From the NCBI GenBank assembly GCA_002336735.1, contig DDER01000011.1, forward strand, positions 186 to 51,385: a DNA stretch of 51,200 bases. Direction: 5' to 3'. The position numbers and the translations under genes were made by a program. Shown here in pieces: positions 31,188 to 40,965 of this stretch. Under the pieces are notes generated by a model. It worked only from the letters and a program-made list of their open reading frames with translations, was not told the DNA's origin and did not search any database. How positions within the stretch are numbered: position 1 is the first letter of the stretch; each line of letters begins with the position of its first letter. This DNA comes from Candidatus Saccharibacteria bacterium UBA1949 (GTDB lineage Bacteria > Patescibacteriota > Saccharimonadia > Saccharimonadales > Saccharimonadaceae).

Positions 31188-32951
31188 CTAGCGATCTTGT
31201 GAGAGAATCAGTACGGTGTATTTGTGCAAGGTAAACATTGCCGCGCCATCGATCTCGGTGTTACATTCTGAAATAGTCGTTTCGTGAAAATCATGGCTGT
31301 AGCCCTTCCAGCTGCTATTAAACCTCACTTGCCATTTACCAGCAATTGGCAGACGTATCCAATAATTTTCGTGGGTCTCGCCGCTGAAATTGGCAATCAC
31401 GAGCACATCATCACTAGGGCCGCCCTGATCCCAGCGATGATAGCCAATGATATTACTCTGATCATCCTCGTGAAACATCGCAATTGATTGCCCAAGTAGG
31501 CCAGCGGTGACGCCGGCAGTATTCAGGCGTAGTGCAATCAGATCTTTGTGTGCCTGTATGATACCGCCAAATCGTTCAATTTTCTCCCATTCCAGCAGTT
31601 GCCAATCATTAAAAGCACCTTCTTGCATAAACTCTTGACCTTGAAGCATCATCGGTATGCCCGGGCTAGTAATTGTCAGTGCACTTGCTAGAATTGTTCG
31701 TTGTCGGGCGATCACGCTACCGGGATTGCCGGGTGTTGCCGCTTCATTGAGGCGAACACGGCCATTGGCGGCCGTGTCATGTGAATCGCTAAAAGTGATG
31801 CGCTTAAATGCCGTATTGTTATATGTGTGCAGTAACTCGCTGCAAAAATCAACAATCACCGGCGTATTCATACCGAGTTTGTGCCTGATGGCGTGCGCAA
31901 AATTGAGCTGCCATTGCGCATCAAATCCACAACCATTTTCGTTGTGCGGCTTGGTGATATGTTCATTGCTGCTCGTATCTTCGGCGATCATGATTGCATC
32001 GGGCCGAATTTTGTGCGCTTCCCATGTGATGGCTTGCAGTAATGTCCAGGCATCATCAATATCGTACCTGGCATCATCGCTGCCGGTGGTATTACGCATA
32101 TAGGCTGTCGAGTCAAGCCTGATACCATCAATATGATATTCTTTGAGCCACATAACAACATTATCGATAATAAATTGCCGCACTTCTGGCCGGCCATAGT
32201 CTGGACGCCCGCCCCAGGGTGTATCGCCACGTTCGTCATTGTAAAAATAAATACCACCACGGCCATTTTCGCTCCAGCCGTCATATTGCCATAGATCAGT
32301 GTCAATAAAATGATTGTAAACAAGATCGAGAATCACGCCTATGCCACGCTGATGGCACGCTTTGACAAATTCCATGAGTCCATGACGGCCGCCGTACGCA
32401 TTTTCGACCGAAAAGATCGCATTAGTATTGTAGCCCCATCCATGACTGCGCGCCATACTTGTAACGGGCATTAACTCAATCATTGTGATGCCAAGATCCT
32501 TGAGATAATCAAGTTTTTCGATGGCATCATAGAAGGTGCCTTGCGTCGATGGATCTCGTCGATTAAATGTACCGATATGCATCTCATAAATAATTTGTCT
32601 TTCGTGTGGAATATTGACCGGTTGATCATTGTCCCATTTGTAATTATTGGCAACAATCACTGAATCACCGTTGTCTGATGTTGTTACAGCTTTGGCGCGT
32701 GGATCGTTGCGATGCAATATTTCTGTGCCAGTATCGATCAAAAACTTATAGGTTTGGCCCGCTTCTGCACCCTTGATTAGGACTGACCAGTATCCATCCG
32801 CTTCGGGCTGCATAGCAACCTGATTACTGGTATCGTAGGCGACATAGGGTGTGGCTACGGCGACAGATTTGGCAAATGGCGCCCAGACACGAAATTCAGC
32901 ACCGCTGCGAAATAGTGTGACCCCGAGGTGTTTTTTGACTTGATAACCCAT
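31188..32951 (-). CDS. GH13 alpha-amylase-family enzyme, branching-enzyme-like
   Basis: A 587-residue cytoplasmic enzyme (no signal peptide). Residues 1-105 form a CBM48/E-set domain. The GH13 barrel follows, with region I DLVYNHF, nucleophile D280 (DGIRLDS), acid/base E324 (IAEDT) and D392 (FSDSHD), then a C-terminal beta domain. The layout matches 1,4-alpha-glucan branching enzymes and maltooligosyltrehalose trehalohydrolases. The first is favoured, but synthesis versus breakdown of alpha-glucan cannot be decided. GGGAG lies directly upstream of the start. Confidence 0.85.
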   Translation of the reverse strand: MGYQVKKHLGVTLFRSGAEFRVWAPFAKSVAVATPYVAYDTSNQVAMQPEADGYWSVLIKGAEAGQTYKFLIDTGTEILHRNDPRAKAVTTSDNGDSVIVANNYKWDNDQPVNIPHERQIIYEMHIGTFNRRDPSTQGTFYDAIEKLDYLKDLGITMIELMPVTSMARSHGWGYNTNAIFSVENAYGGRHGLMEFVKACHQRGIGVILDLVYNHFIDTDLWQYDGWSENGRGGIYFYNDERGDTPWGGRPDYGRPEVRQFIIDNVVMWLKEYHIDGIRLDSTAYMRNTTGSDDARYDIDDAWTLLQAITWEAHKIRPDAIMIAEDTSSNEHITKPHNENGCGFDAQWQLNFAHAIRHKLGMNTPVIVDFCSELLHTYNNTAFKRITFSDSHDTAANGRVRLNEAATPGNPGSVIARQRTILASALTITSPGIPMMLQGQEFMQEGAFNDWQLLEWEKIERFGGIIQAHKDLIALRLNTAGVTAGLLGQSIAMFHEDDQSNIIGYHRWDQGGPSDDVLVIANFSGETHENYWIRLPIAGKWQVRFNSSWKGYSHDFHETTISECNTEIDGAAMFTLHKYTVLILSQDR

Positions 32952-33016
32952 CTCCCATCAGTATGAAAGCATAAGCGATTTTATGCAAGGGGTGGCAGAT
33001 AAACTTGAGAGAAATC

Positions 33017-33045
33017 TTTACAAATATTTTTTGCCAGCCTATACT
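33017..33045 (+). promoter_or_regulatory. promoter of the SGNH protein gene
   Basis: TTTACA (33017-33022) and TATACT (33040-33045) are 17 nt apart. The leader is about 27 nt. Confidence 0.6.
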
Positions 33046-33078
33046 TGAACATATCATTAGCTAATTCGTGGGGTATAT

Positions 33079-35916
33079 ATGTCTCGATTTGCTGCCGTTT
33101 GTCTACGCATAGCTATAGTTTTCATTGTAGGTGTAAGTGTCTTCTCGATCAGCCAGCTCACCAATGCAGCCGCACCCACCTGGCTCTCTGGCCAACCGAC
33201 ACTTTTATCGCATGAGGAGCATGGACACCATGATGAGCCGCGGGTTGGATGTACTATGCAGACGATCAAGATAGCTGGACCATTTGATGACTACACGGAG
33301 GATAGATGTACTGGCGAAATGACCGGCATGCGATTCTCTGAGGATGCCAATACTATTTCATTCGGTAGCGATAGCAAGTTCTATGATTATCAGCCGCGTG
33401 ACAATTACATTTTCGATAAATTTGTTCCAAACACCAATCTTTTTATCCGTTGGTTGCTGACGAATCATTACAGCAAACAATCTAATCCACTAGTCATCTC
33501 GCGTAATGCTCCCCAGCATTTCATACGTCGCATCGAAGGGGCGCGTCAGCCCTATTATGAATATGACAAAAAAGCCGATTTTCGTTTCGTTGACAAAGAC
33601 AACCTCGCATGGCCTGTTACGTTTGGCGGTGACATTTCGAATAATGGGGAATGGATGGTTATCCAAGTGAGAGATGTTGGCATCGTACGGTTAAATCTCA
33701 AGACATTTGAGGCGCGGCAAGTCGCACCAGATATTGGCGATGTACCGTATAACCTGGCATATCGTCTTATTGATTTTGCTATCAGTAACGATGGACGCTA
33801 TATTGCGCTCAAGTCTACTCTCGGTACAAATAGTGAGCCGGGCGTCAATATTTACGACGTGAGTGGTACTTGTAGCCGGAGTCTTGCGGGCAAATCAATA
33901 AATGATCTTGACCTAAAAGCTGACACGCCAGTTTGTCCACACTATGAGATATCCGAGGATATCTACAAAGTAGCTCAGCCTACTGGAGCGAAATCTCAAG
34001 ACGCTACATCTCTCAACGGTATGAAATTCAACGATGATGCTACTGAGCTCACTTTTGAGTCGTATCTCAACTACGCCACCTACCGCTGGCAGCACATCAC
34101 TCTCGGCATGCCCGGCTACACCCGCCCGTCTAGCCTAGACTATCTGGCTCAAGGTGATTCACTCAGTAGTGGCGAGGGCGATACGACTATCAATCCTGCC
34201 ACCAACGCAAAATATTACCGTAACTACACAAACAACGAAGAGAATCTATCATCTGGTATCCCACGCGAGAAGTGTCACCTCAGCACACGTTCGTATCCGT
34301 ATCTGTTGGCTCGATCTATGAATTTGGCACTTGATAACCCTAAACAGTGGAACTCTGTAGCTTGCAGTGGTGCGACGACCACAGATATGCTACATATTTT
34401 ACCGAATCTCACCTATGGCGGCCAGGCCAAAGGGGGCAATTTCGTCAACACCACCAAGCCGCGTCTCGAAGGTTTCGCTAATATGTCGAGTTTGCAAACC
34501 AGTGCCCTCAATTCGATGATCCCTGGCCGTATCCAACAAATCGATTTCGTCAAAAGGTACAGACCAAAGACTATCACACTGACTGCAGGAGCAAATGATA
34601 TTGATTTTGGTGGAAAGATGAGGAATTGTACTATGCAAAATAGCACCTGTGATTGGTCTACTACTCAGAAATCTATACTTGGTAGTCAAATACAATCTAT
34701 GTATCCCCGTCTGGTTCGTCTTTACACCGGGCTAGCAAAAGCTGGCGATCAGCGTGCCAAAGTCTACGTGCTTGGCTATCCAGAATTCATCAGCGACACT
34801 ATACCAGCTAAGTGTAAACAGGGTATTGGCCAGCTCAATGACATAGAGCGCACCATGATTGCTCAATCTACTCGTTATCTCAATACTGTCATCAAAGCTG
34901 CAGCGAGCGCTGCAGGCGTCAAATATGTCGATATCTCCGCTGCTCTAGCAGGTAACAAGCTTTGTGAAGGCGACAGTCTCTATATGAATGGCTTCATCGA
35001 TTTTGCAGGTGTACGGACGATTGGCAACGCCTTGGCTTACGAAGTTCAAGAAGCCTTTCATCCTAACGATTATGGTCATATCAAGATAACCCAAAAAATC
35101 AAAAGTGAGCTCGGAGGTCAAAGTTTACTCACATATATGGGCTATCCTACCGCACCGGATGCAGATACAGCTATACCTGCCATTCCTGCAGAGTTTGGCG
35201 TTCCCTCCGCTGCCACTTCCAAGACAGAAGTTATGGTCGATCCTGTCGTCAAAAAGACCAATGCTGCCACTATCCTCCAGCCTATCTACACCTTCCGCCC
35301 CGGCTCTCAAGTCACCCGCACGCTTCGCTCTGATCCCACCGACCTTGGCACAGTGACCGCTACCGATACCGGTGCGCTCAAAGCCACCGTCATCATACCA
35401 TCTACCGTCCCTGCAGGCTACCACACCCTGATACTACGCGGCGAAACATACTCTGGCGAACCCCTCGAGCTTACTCAGAGTATTTTGGTAACAGGCACTA
35501 ATCCCTCTGATCTCGACGAAAACAACACCCCAGACACTACCCAAAAGTGTGGGCTTTTCATGCCAGTCTCTGGCAAAGATGCTGACTACGACGGCATCGA
35601 TGACGCCTGTGACCCACAAATCACCGAGCCCATCCTCTATATCGCTCGCAATGGTAATAAAACAAAAGGTGAAGATCCCACCAAACTCTATCTCTACCGC
35701 AACACCCTCGCCAGTACCCTCACTGGCGTCACCACCGACTATGTCAAAACTCCCGCCACTCACGAAACCCTCCTAGCCACTTCACTCACACCCGATACCC
35801 AAGCGGTGTATAATAAGCTCATGCTTATCCCAGACCCCAAAAACACTACCAAAAAGATCCCCATCATCCTCGCCAAAACTTCCTCTGGCATCTGCATCGC
35901 CCTTCAACCCAGCTAG
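33079..35916 (+). CDS. large secreted SGNH/GDSL hydrolase with propeller-like N-terminus
   Basis: A 945-residue exported protein. Residues 1-30 are a signal peptide ending near ANA. Residues 35-350 contain repeated FSEDANTISF, ISNNGEWMVI, ISNDGRYIAL and FNDDATELTF strands, as in beta-propellers. The SGNH esterase core has GDSLSSGEG (S361), GAND (505-508) and the D664/H667 pair in HPNDYGH. An Ig-like region (about 740-810) and a calcium-loop motif DADYDGIDDACD (834-845) follow. It probably acts on lipids or esterified polymers outside the cell. From about 35260 codons become strongly C-ending, unlike the first two thirds. Confidence 0.85.
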   Translation: MSRFAAVCLRIAIVFIVGVSVFSISQLTNAAAPTWLSGQPTLLSHEEHGHHDEPRVGCTMQTIKIAGPFDDYTEDRCTGEMTGMRFSEDANTISFGSDSKFYDYQPRDNYIFDKFVPNTNLFIRWLLTNHYSKQSNPLVISRNAPQHFIRRIEGARQPYYEYDKKADFRFVDKDNLAWPVTFGGDISNNGEWMVIQVRDVGIVRLNLKTFEARQVAPDIGDVPYNLAYRLIDFAISNDGRYIALKSTLGTNSEPGVNIYDVSGTCSRSLAGKSINDLDLKADTPVCPHYEISEDIYKVAQPTGAKSQDATSLNGMKFNDDATELTFESYLNYATYRWQHITLGMPGYTRPSSLDYLAQGDSLSSGEGDTTINPATNAKYYRNYTNNEENLSSGIPREKCHLSTRSYPYLLARSMNLALDNPKQWNSVACSGATTTDMLHILPNLTYGGQAKGGNFVNTTKPRLEGFANMSSLQTSALNSMIPGRIQQIDFVKRYRPKTITLTAGANDIDFGGKMRNCTMQNSTCDWSTTQKSILGSQIQSMYPRLVRLYTGLAKAGDQRAKVYVLGYPEFISDTIPAKCKQGIGQLNDIERTMIAQSTRYLNTVIKAAASAAGVKYVDISAALAGNKLCEGDSLYMNGFIDFAGVRTIGNALAYEVQEAFHPNDYGHIKITQKIKSELGGQSLLTYMGYPTAPDADTAIPAIPAEFGVPSAATSKTEVMVDPVVKKTNAATILQPIYTFRPGSQVTRTLRSDPTDLGTVTATDTGALKATVIIPSTVPAGYHTLILRGETYSGEPLELTQSILVTGTNPSDLDENNTPDTTQKCGLFMPVSGKDADYDGIDDACDPQITEPILYIARNGNKTKGEDPTKLYLYRNTLASTLTGVTTDYVKTPATHETLLATSLTPDTQAVYNKLMLIPDPKNTTKKIPIILAKTSSGICIALQPS

Positions 35917-36128
35917 CTCAACCTATAAATCACGCGGGTTTACCAAACTAAGCGTATGACCACTTAAGGCCAATACTTACGTCAGTAATGTAGCTGTATT
36001 TGGGCACTGCACGTTTTTCGAGTATAAGAGAAACTGTATATATTAGGACAGAATAGCGTAGGTTCAAGTAAGAAGCTGGTTATCTCACAATCTTCATTCT
36101 ATTGTGTCGAAGTGGTTATCGAATCTGC

Positions 36129-36134
36129 TACAAT
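36129..36134 (+). promoter_or_regulatory. -10 box TACAAT of gatC (leaderless)
   Basis: TACAAT ends 7 nt before ATG 36142. The rest of 35917-36128 shows no gene or clear terminator. Confidence 0.5.
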
Positions 36135-36141
36135 ATACTAC

Positions 36142-36432
36142 ATGACAAAAGTCACGCGAGAAGATGTGCATCATCTGGCACAATTAAGTAGCTTGCAGCT
36201 TGATGAGCAAGAAGCTGATAATCTGCAGCAGGATCTTGAAGCGATCATCCGCCATATCGATCAGCTTGGCGAGCTAGATACCAGCGGTATAGAGCCGACC
36301 TATCAGGTGACAGGTCTTCAGAATGTTTGGCGTGATGATACGGTCGAGCCTCATCCAGTCGATCGTGATATACTACTCGATCTCGCACCTGAAACTGAAA
36401 ACTATCAGATCAAGGTACCCAAAGTCCTATGA
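36142..36432 (+). CDS. gatC: Asp/Glu-tRNA amidotransferase subunit C
   Basis: A 96-residue linker subunit of GatCAB, which converts Asp-tRNA(Asn) and Glu-tRNA(Gln) to the amide forms. The sequence follows the family: VTREDVHHLAQLSSLQLDEQE, then DLEAIIRHIDQLGELDTSGIEPT and a C-terminal KVPKVL. ATG 36142 is placed by the -10 box; the upstream in-frame GTG 36112 precedes it. Its stop overlaps gatA (ATGA). Confidence 0.93.
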   Translation: MTKVTREDVHHLAQLSSLQLDEQEADNLQQDLEAIIRHIDQLGELDTSGIEPTYQVTGLQNVWRDDTVEPHPVDRDILLDLAPETENYQIKVPKVL

Positions 36433-37832
36433 AAAAATCTATCCAGTTTATTGTCGATGAAATTAGACAAGGGTCAGCCACCGCAAAAGAAGTTGTTGCT
36501 GATGCGCTTGAGCGAGCTCGGGGCATCGACGAGCACAATGCGCTTCTTAGCCTCACTGAAGATAGGGCATTGAGGCGAGCCGCAGCAGTAGATGAACAAC
36601 TCTCCAGAGGTGAGGACCCGGGGCGTCTAGCTGGCGTGCCGTTTGTGGTCAAAGATAATTTCCTAGCTTTTGGTGCACCGACGACCGCTGCGAGCAAATT
36701 TCTCGAGAATTTTCATGCGCCACTTCAGGCTACGGCCGTCGAGCGCCTCGAGGCTGAAGGGGCGATTTGTATTGGTAAGTCAAATCTTGACGCATTTGCA
36801 CATGGCGGCAGTACAGAAAATTCAGCGTTTGGATACACCAAAAACGCAAGCGACCTCACAAAAGTTGCTGGCGGGAGTAGTGGTGGCTCAGCGGTTGTGA
36901 ACGCACTCGATGTCGTGCCATTTGCGCTTGGTACTGATACAGGTGGTTCTATCCGTCAACCTGCGGCTTTTAACGGCGTCTATGGGCTTAAGCCGACATA
37001 CGGGACAGTGAGTCGATATGGCGTTGTCGCGATGGCCAGTAGTACGGATACGATCGGTTGCCTGGCGAAGACCCCAGAAGATATTGAACTGGTGATGAGC
37101 ATCATGGCTGGCCGCGACCCGAGGGACATGACAACATTGCCGGACTTTTTTGTGCCTTGTGCTGCTGAGCGAACCTACCGCATTGGCCTGATCAAGCAGA
37201 CGATGACTGATGATGTCGATAGAGAAGTACGGCAATCGGTGCAGGAATATGCTGATAGGTTGCGCGCCCTCGGCCACGTGGTCGAAGATGTCGATCTACC
37301 TATTATGAAATACACGCTTGCGATGTACTATATCATTATACCCGCAGAAATTAGTAGCAACTTGGCCCGCTATGACGGTATACGATATGGTCGCCGAGCA
37401 CACGATGCTCACGATCTTGCAGATCTGTATGGCCGTTCGCGGGATGAGGGCTTCATGACCGAAAACAAACGTCGTATTATGATCGGCAGTTATGTATTGT
37501 CAACAGGTTTTTTCGACGCATTCTACCTGCAAGCGCAAAAAGCTCGCACGCTACTGATTAATGAACTTAACACATTGTTCAGTTCGTTTGATGTGCTGCT
37601 CAGTCCGACTACGCCGGGGCCGGCGTTTGGTATTGGTGATCATGTTGATGATCCTGTCAGTATGTATCTTGCAGATATTATGACTGTGCCCGCTAGCCTC
37701 GCTGGGCTGCCTGGACTCAATGTACCCGTAGGTAGGACCAGTAATGGTCTGCCGATCGGAGCGCAGCTGATCGGACCGCAGCGAAGTGATGCCGCACTTC
37801 TTTCACTCGCTAAACAAACGGAGGCAGTATAG
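36429..37832 (+). CDS. gatA: Asp/Glu-tRNA amidotransferase subunit A
   Basis: The 467-residue amidase subunit that releases ammonia from glutamine. The catalytic triad is visible: K75 (VVKDN), cis-Ser S150 (GGSSGGSA) and nucleophile S174 (GTDTGGSIRQP). The length and the glycine-rich amidase signature are normal. It is translated from an ATGA overlap with gatC. Confidence 0.95.
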   Translation: MKKSIQFIVDEIRQGSATAKEVVADALERARGIDEHNALLSLTEDRALRRAAAVDEQLSRGEDPGRLAGVPFVVKDNFLAFGAPTTAASKFLENFHAPLQATAVERLEAEGAICIGKSNLDAFAHGGSTENSAFGYTKNASDLTKVAGGSSGGSAVVNALDVVPFALGTDTGGSIRQPAAFNGVYGLKPTYGTVSRYGVVAMASSTDTIGCLAKTPEDIELVMSIMAGRDPRDMTTLPDFFVPCAAERTYRIGLIKQTMTDDVDREVRQSVQEYADRLRALGHVVEDVDLPIMKYTLAMYYIIIPAEISSNLARYDGIRYGRRAHDAHDLADLYGRSRDEGFMTENKRRIMIGSYVLSTGFFDAFYLQAQKARTLLINELNTLFSSFDVLLSPTTPGPAFGIGDHVDDPVSMYLADIMTVPASLAGLPGLNVPVGRTSNGLPIGAQLIGPQRSDAALLSLAKQTEAV

Positions 37833-37834
37833 AT

Positions 37835-38257
37835 ATGACAGATGGATCAGTGATTTACTTCCTAGTTGGGATTGTATTTGTGGCGGGGATTTTGTTTAGT
37901 ATCATCGCCATTGCGCGGCGATCACCCTCGCGTATTAACGTCCAGAAGTACCGTTTAGACTGGCTCAAAATTGAGAATGGCCTCCAAAAAACCAACATCG
38001 CTAGCCATTCTTTGGCGGTAGTAAACGCTGATACTTTGCTTGATCGAGCGCTGCGCGAGCGTGGATTTCCAGGCCAGACGATGGGAGAACGTATGAAAAA
38101 GGCTGACAAGTTATGGAGCAGTGCCAATCAAATATGGAGCGCCCACAAACTACGTAACCGCATCGCACACGAAACAGGGACGGTTGTATCATACGGCGAC
38201 GCCGCCAAAGCACTCGCCGCATACAAGCGGGCGCTCAAAGACCTGGGGGCTATCTAA
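37835..38257 (+). CDS. membrane-anchored protein with HEPN-like motif, within the gat operon
   Basis: A 140-residue protein inserted between gatA and gatB. Residues 6-27 form one membrane helix. Residues 36-138 are helical and soluble, with LWSSANQIWSAHKLRNRIAHE. RNRIAH (107-112) fits the R-x4-H pattern of HEPN RNase domains, often RN-x3-H. It starts 2 nt after gatA and overlaps gatB in TAATG, so it is made together with the amidotransferase. A role in tethering or RNA handling is speculation; a neutral structural role is possible. Confidence 0.65.
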   Translation: MTDGSVIYFLVGIVFVAGILFSIIAIARRSPSRINVQKYRLDWLKIENGLQKTNIASHSLAVVNADTLLDRALRERGFPGQTMGERMKKADKLWSSANQIWSAHKLRNRIAHETGTVVSYGDAAKALAAYKRALKDLGAI

Positions 38258-39735
38258 TGGCGCAGCAAGAGAGCCAAGACGTGTATGAAATGACGATCGG
38301 GATCGAATGTCATGTCCAGCTTGCGACGCACACCAAGCTATTTAGTCCCGCCGACAACGATGCGCGCGACAAACAGCCCAATGCAGTTGTGCATCCTATT
38401 GATTTCGGGCTGCCTGGCATGTTGCCGGTGCTCAATCGTCGAGCTGTCGATCTGGCGATACGTGCCGCCAAAGCGCTCAATGCCGATGTAGCGCGCGAGA
38501 GCCGATTTGATCGCAAGCATTATTTTTATCCTGATCTACCAAAAGGCTATCAGACATCACAGATGTATCAGCCAATTATTCTGTCTGGGTTTGTCGACGT
38601 GCCAACTGCTGACGGCTCGACGGCGCGCATACGAATTCACCACGCGCACATGGAAGAAGATGCTGGCAAACTAACGCATTATTCGGGTCATAGCCTCGTC
38701 GACCTCAATCGTGCCGGTACGCCGCTTATCGAAATCGTTTCTGAACCAGATATTCATTCGGCTGCTACCGCGCGGGCGTATGCTACTGAACTCTATCGAC
38801 TCATGACATATGCCGGCGTCACTCATGGCGACCTGTACCATGGCAATATGAGATTTGACGTCAATATATCCGTCGCGCCTAAAGGCTCGAGCACTCTCGG
38901 TACGCGCACAGAGGTCAAAAACCTTAATTCATTTCGGGCTGTTGAACGTGCGGCCCATTACGAATTTGAACGTCAGGTTGATATACTCGAGCGCGGCGAA
39001 AAGGTCGTTCAGGAAACGCGCGGCTGGGACGATACGCGTCAGGTCACAACAAGCCAGCGCTCCAAAGAAGATGCCCAAGATTATCGCTATATGCCAGATG
39101 CCGATATACCACCGATCGTGCTCACTGATGCCGAGATCGACACCATCCAAGCGGACGTGCCGATGCTTCCTAGTGAATATCGAAGTCGCTGGGAACCGCT
39201 AACTCTCGACATATCAGTCGTCAATACCTTGCTCGCTAATCAGAACTATGCGCGAATCATTACCGATATTCTCGATCGTGCGGGTGAAGCATCGGCCAAA
39301 CGCGCTGCGCACTGGTTTGCGAGCTCGCTTGCCCAGTCGGGCTCAGGTGGCGATGATGATATGATACCAGTCGATACAGCTGCACCGTACGTGAGTATCG
39401 ATGACCTGATCGCGCTGGCGGACATGACTGAAAGAAATGAGATTTCGAGTACAAGCGCCAAGGAGCTATTCAACGAATTGTTGGCAGGCGCATCTGATCC
39501 GCGCCAGCTAGCCCTCCGTAAAAATTTGTTACAAGTTTCAGATGAAAACGCAATCGCTGCTATTGTTGATGAAGTGCTTGCTGATCCCGCATCTGCCGCT
39601 TCAATCGCCGATATTCGTGCCGGCAAAGACAAGGCAATCGGTTATCTCGTCGGGCAAGTCATGAAGCGTTCAAACGGCAAAGCCAATCCCTCTCTGTCGC
39701 AGCGATTAATTCGCGACAGGATGGCTCATTTATGA
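38257..39735 (+). CDS. gatB: Asp/Glu-tRNA amidotransferase subunit B
   Basis: A 492-residue subunit that binds tRNA and carries the transamidation site. It has the GatB N-terminal IGIECHVQL, the DFGLPGMLPVLN and RFDRKHYFYPDLPKGYQTSQ blocks, HMEEDAGK, and the YqeY-like C-terminal tail. The length is typical. Its TGA overlaps the galU start. Confidence 0.95.
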   Translation: MAQQESQDVYEMTIGIECHVQLATHTKLFSPADNDARDKQPNAVVHPIDFGLPGMLPVLNRRAVDLAIRAAKALNADVARESRFDRKHYFYPDLPKGYQTSQMYQPIILSGFVDVPTADGSTARIRIHHAHMEEDAGKLTHYSGHSLVDLNRAGTPLIEIVSEPDIHSAATARAYATELYRLMTYAGVTHGDLYHGNMRFDVNISVAPKGSSTLGTRTEVKNLNSFRAVERAAHYEFERQVDILERGEKVVQETRGWDDTRQVTTSQRSKEDAQDYRYMPDADIPPIVLTDAEIDTIQADVPMLPSEYRSRWEPLTLDISVVNTLLANQNYARIITDILDRAGEASAKRAAHWFASSLAQSGSGGDDDMIPVDTAAPYVSIDDLIALADMTERNEISSTSAKELFNELLAGASDPRQLALRKNLLQVSDENAIAAIVDEVLADPASAASIADIRAGKDKAIGYLVGQVMKRSNGKANPSLSQRLIRDRMAHL

Positions 39736-40640
39736 AACGCCCAACCAAAGCTATTATTGCGGCTGCTGGGTTTGGTACGAGGTTTTTGCCACAGACCAAA
39801 GCGATGCCAAAAGAGATGATGCCGCTGATTGACAAACCAATCATCCAATATGTTGTCGAAGAATTAGTTGCGGCTGGTATTACCGATATTATCATTGTTG
39901 GTAGTAGTAATAAGCGGGCTATTGAGGATCACTTTGATGAACCGAGTGCTGATCTGGTTGCCAATCTCAAGGCGGGCGGCGCCAAGAAAAAACCGTTATA
40001 CGACCAGATGATGCAGATTTCAGACATGGCGAATTTTATTTACCTCCGTCAAAAAGGCGTATATGGCAATGCTACGCCAGTGCAATGTGCGGCTCATTTG
40101 ATTGGTAATGAGCCATTCATTTATACATTTGCCGATGACTTTTTTGTGGCAAAACCAGGGAGGACCAAGCAGCTCATCGAAACATATACTAAATATAGCG
40201 GTCAAGTCCTTGCCTGCAAAAAAATGCTTCTTGATGACGAATACGACCGATATGGTGTCGTCGCGGGTGATTCGGCCGACGACGTGACGATAAGGGTCAG
40301 CAAATTTGTCGAAAAACCAGGCAAGGCAGATGCGCCGAGCGATCTTGCGAGTGTGAGCGGCTATCTACTCACGCCAGAAATTTTTGCATATATAGATCGG
40401 GCGGCTCTAGAGCACAACGGCACGGGAGAGTTAATGATTCAGCCGATCGTGCAACAAATGATTGATGATGGCTACGCAGTGTATGCACGAGAAATCACAG
40501 GGGGTACGTTCTACGATACGGGCGACAAGCTCGAATATATTAAAACAATCATTGATTTCGGCCTGGCCCATCCAGTCCTAGGCAGGGGTCTACGACAATT
40601 TATTGCCGACCGCCTCTCCCACGAACAGGATGTGAAATAA
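39732..40640 (+). CDS. galU: UTP-glucose-1-phosphate uridylyltransferase
   Basis: A 302-residue nucleotidyltransferase making UDP-glucose from UTP and glucose 1-phosphate. It has AAGFGTRFLPQTKAMPKEMMP, the uridyl-binding motif, followed by KPIIQYVVEELVAAG and the VEKP segment (KFVEKPGKADAP). It is translationally coupled to gatB, an odd partner, so co-transcription may only reflect genome packing. UDP-glucose could serve cell-surface glycans or the GH13-linked glucan pathway. Confidence 0.93.
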   Translation: MKRPTKAIIAAAGFGTRFLPQTKAMPKEMMPLIDKPIIQYVVEELVAAGITDIIIVGSSNKRAIEDHFDEPSADLVANLKAGGAKKKPLYDQMMQISDMANFIYLRQKGVYGNATPVQCAAHLIGNEPFIYTFADDFFVAKPGRTKQLIETYTKYSGQVLACKKMLLDDEYDRYGVVAGDSADDVTIRVSKFVEKPGKADAPSDLASVSGYLLTPEIFAYIDRAALEHNGTGELMIQPIVQQMIDDGYAVYAREITGGTFYDTGDKLEYIKTIIDFGLAHPVLGRGLRQFIADRLSHEQDVK

Positions 40641-40668
40641 TTCACAGCAATATCAGCAATCTGTGCGG

Positions 40669-40674
40669 TATAAT
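40669..40674 (+). promoter_or_regulatory. -10 box TATAAT of the YtxG/YtxH-like pair
   Basis: TATAAT leaves a leader of about 30 nt with an AAAGGAG Shine-Dalgarno site. Confidence 0.45.
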
Positions 40675-40711
40675 AATATGAGATAAACGTAAGATTACAA
40701 AGGAGATGATC

Positions 40712-40951
40712 ATGGATTGGGCTCAAGTGCTGGTAATTATCCTTGGTGTTGTGCTCGCTATCTTTCTCGTGCTCGCGATCATTTTGGTCTCGTTGCTCAT
40801 CAAGATCAGCCAACAAATCAAACAAGTGACTGGCTCTGCGCAGCGGACTGTTGCCAACCTCGAATCAAGTGTAGCAAATTTCAGCAAAGCTACCTCGCCA
40901 ATTTTTCTTGGAAAGCTCATCACATCATACATTAAGAAGTTCAAAAAATAA
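40712..40951 (+). CDS. small membrane protein, YtxG (DUF948)-like
   Basis: A 79-residue protein: residues 5-30 form a hydrophobic membrane helix, and the rest is a polar, probably helical tail rich in Ser, Gln and Lys. It sits 14 nt before a YtxH-like gene, the same order as Bacillus ytxG-ytxH, so it may be a DUF948-type partner. Sequence alone is too short to be sure. ATG 40712 fits the AAGGAG Shine-Dalgarno site better than ATG 40706. Confidence 0.6.
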   Translation: MDWAQVLVIILGVVLAIFLVLAIILVSLLIKISQQIKQVTGSAQRTVANLESSVANFSKATSPIFLGKLITSYIKKFKK

Positions 40952-40965
40952 GGAGGAATATCGAT

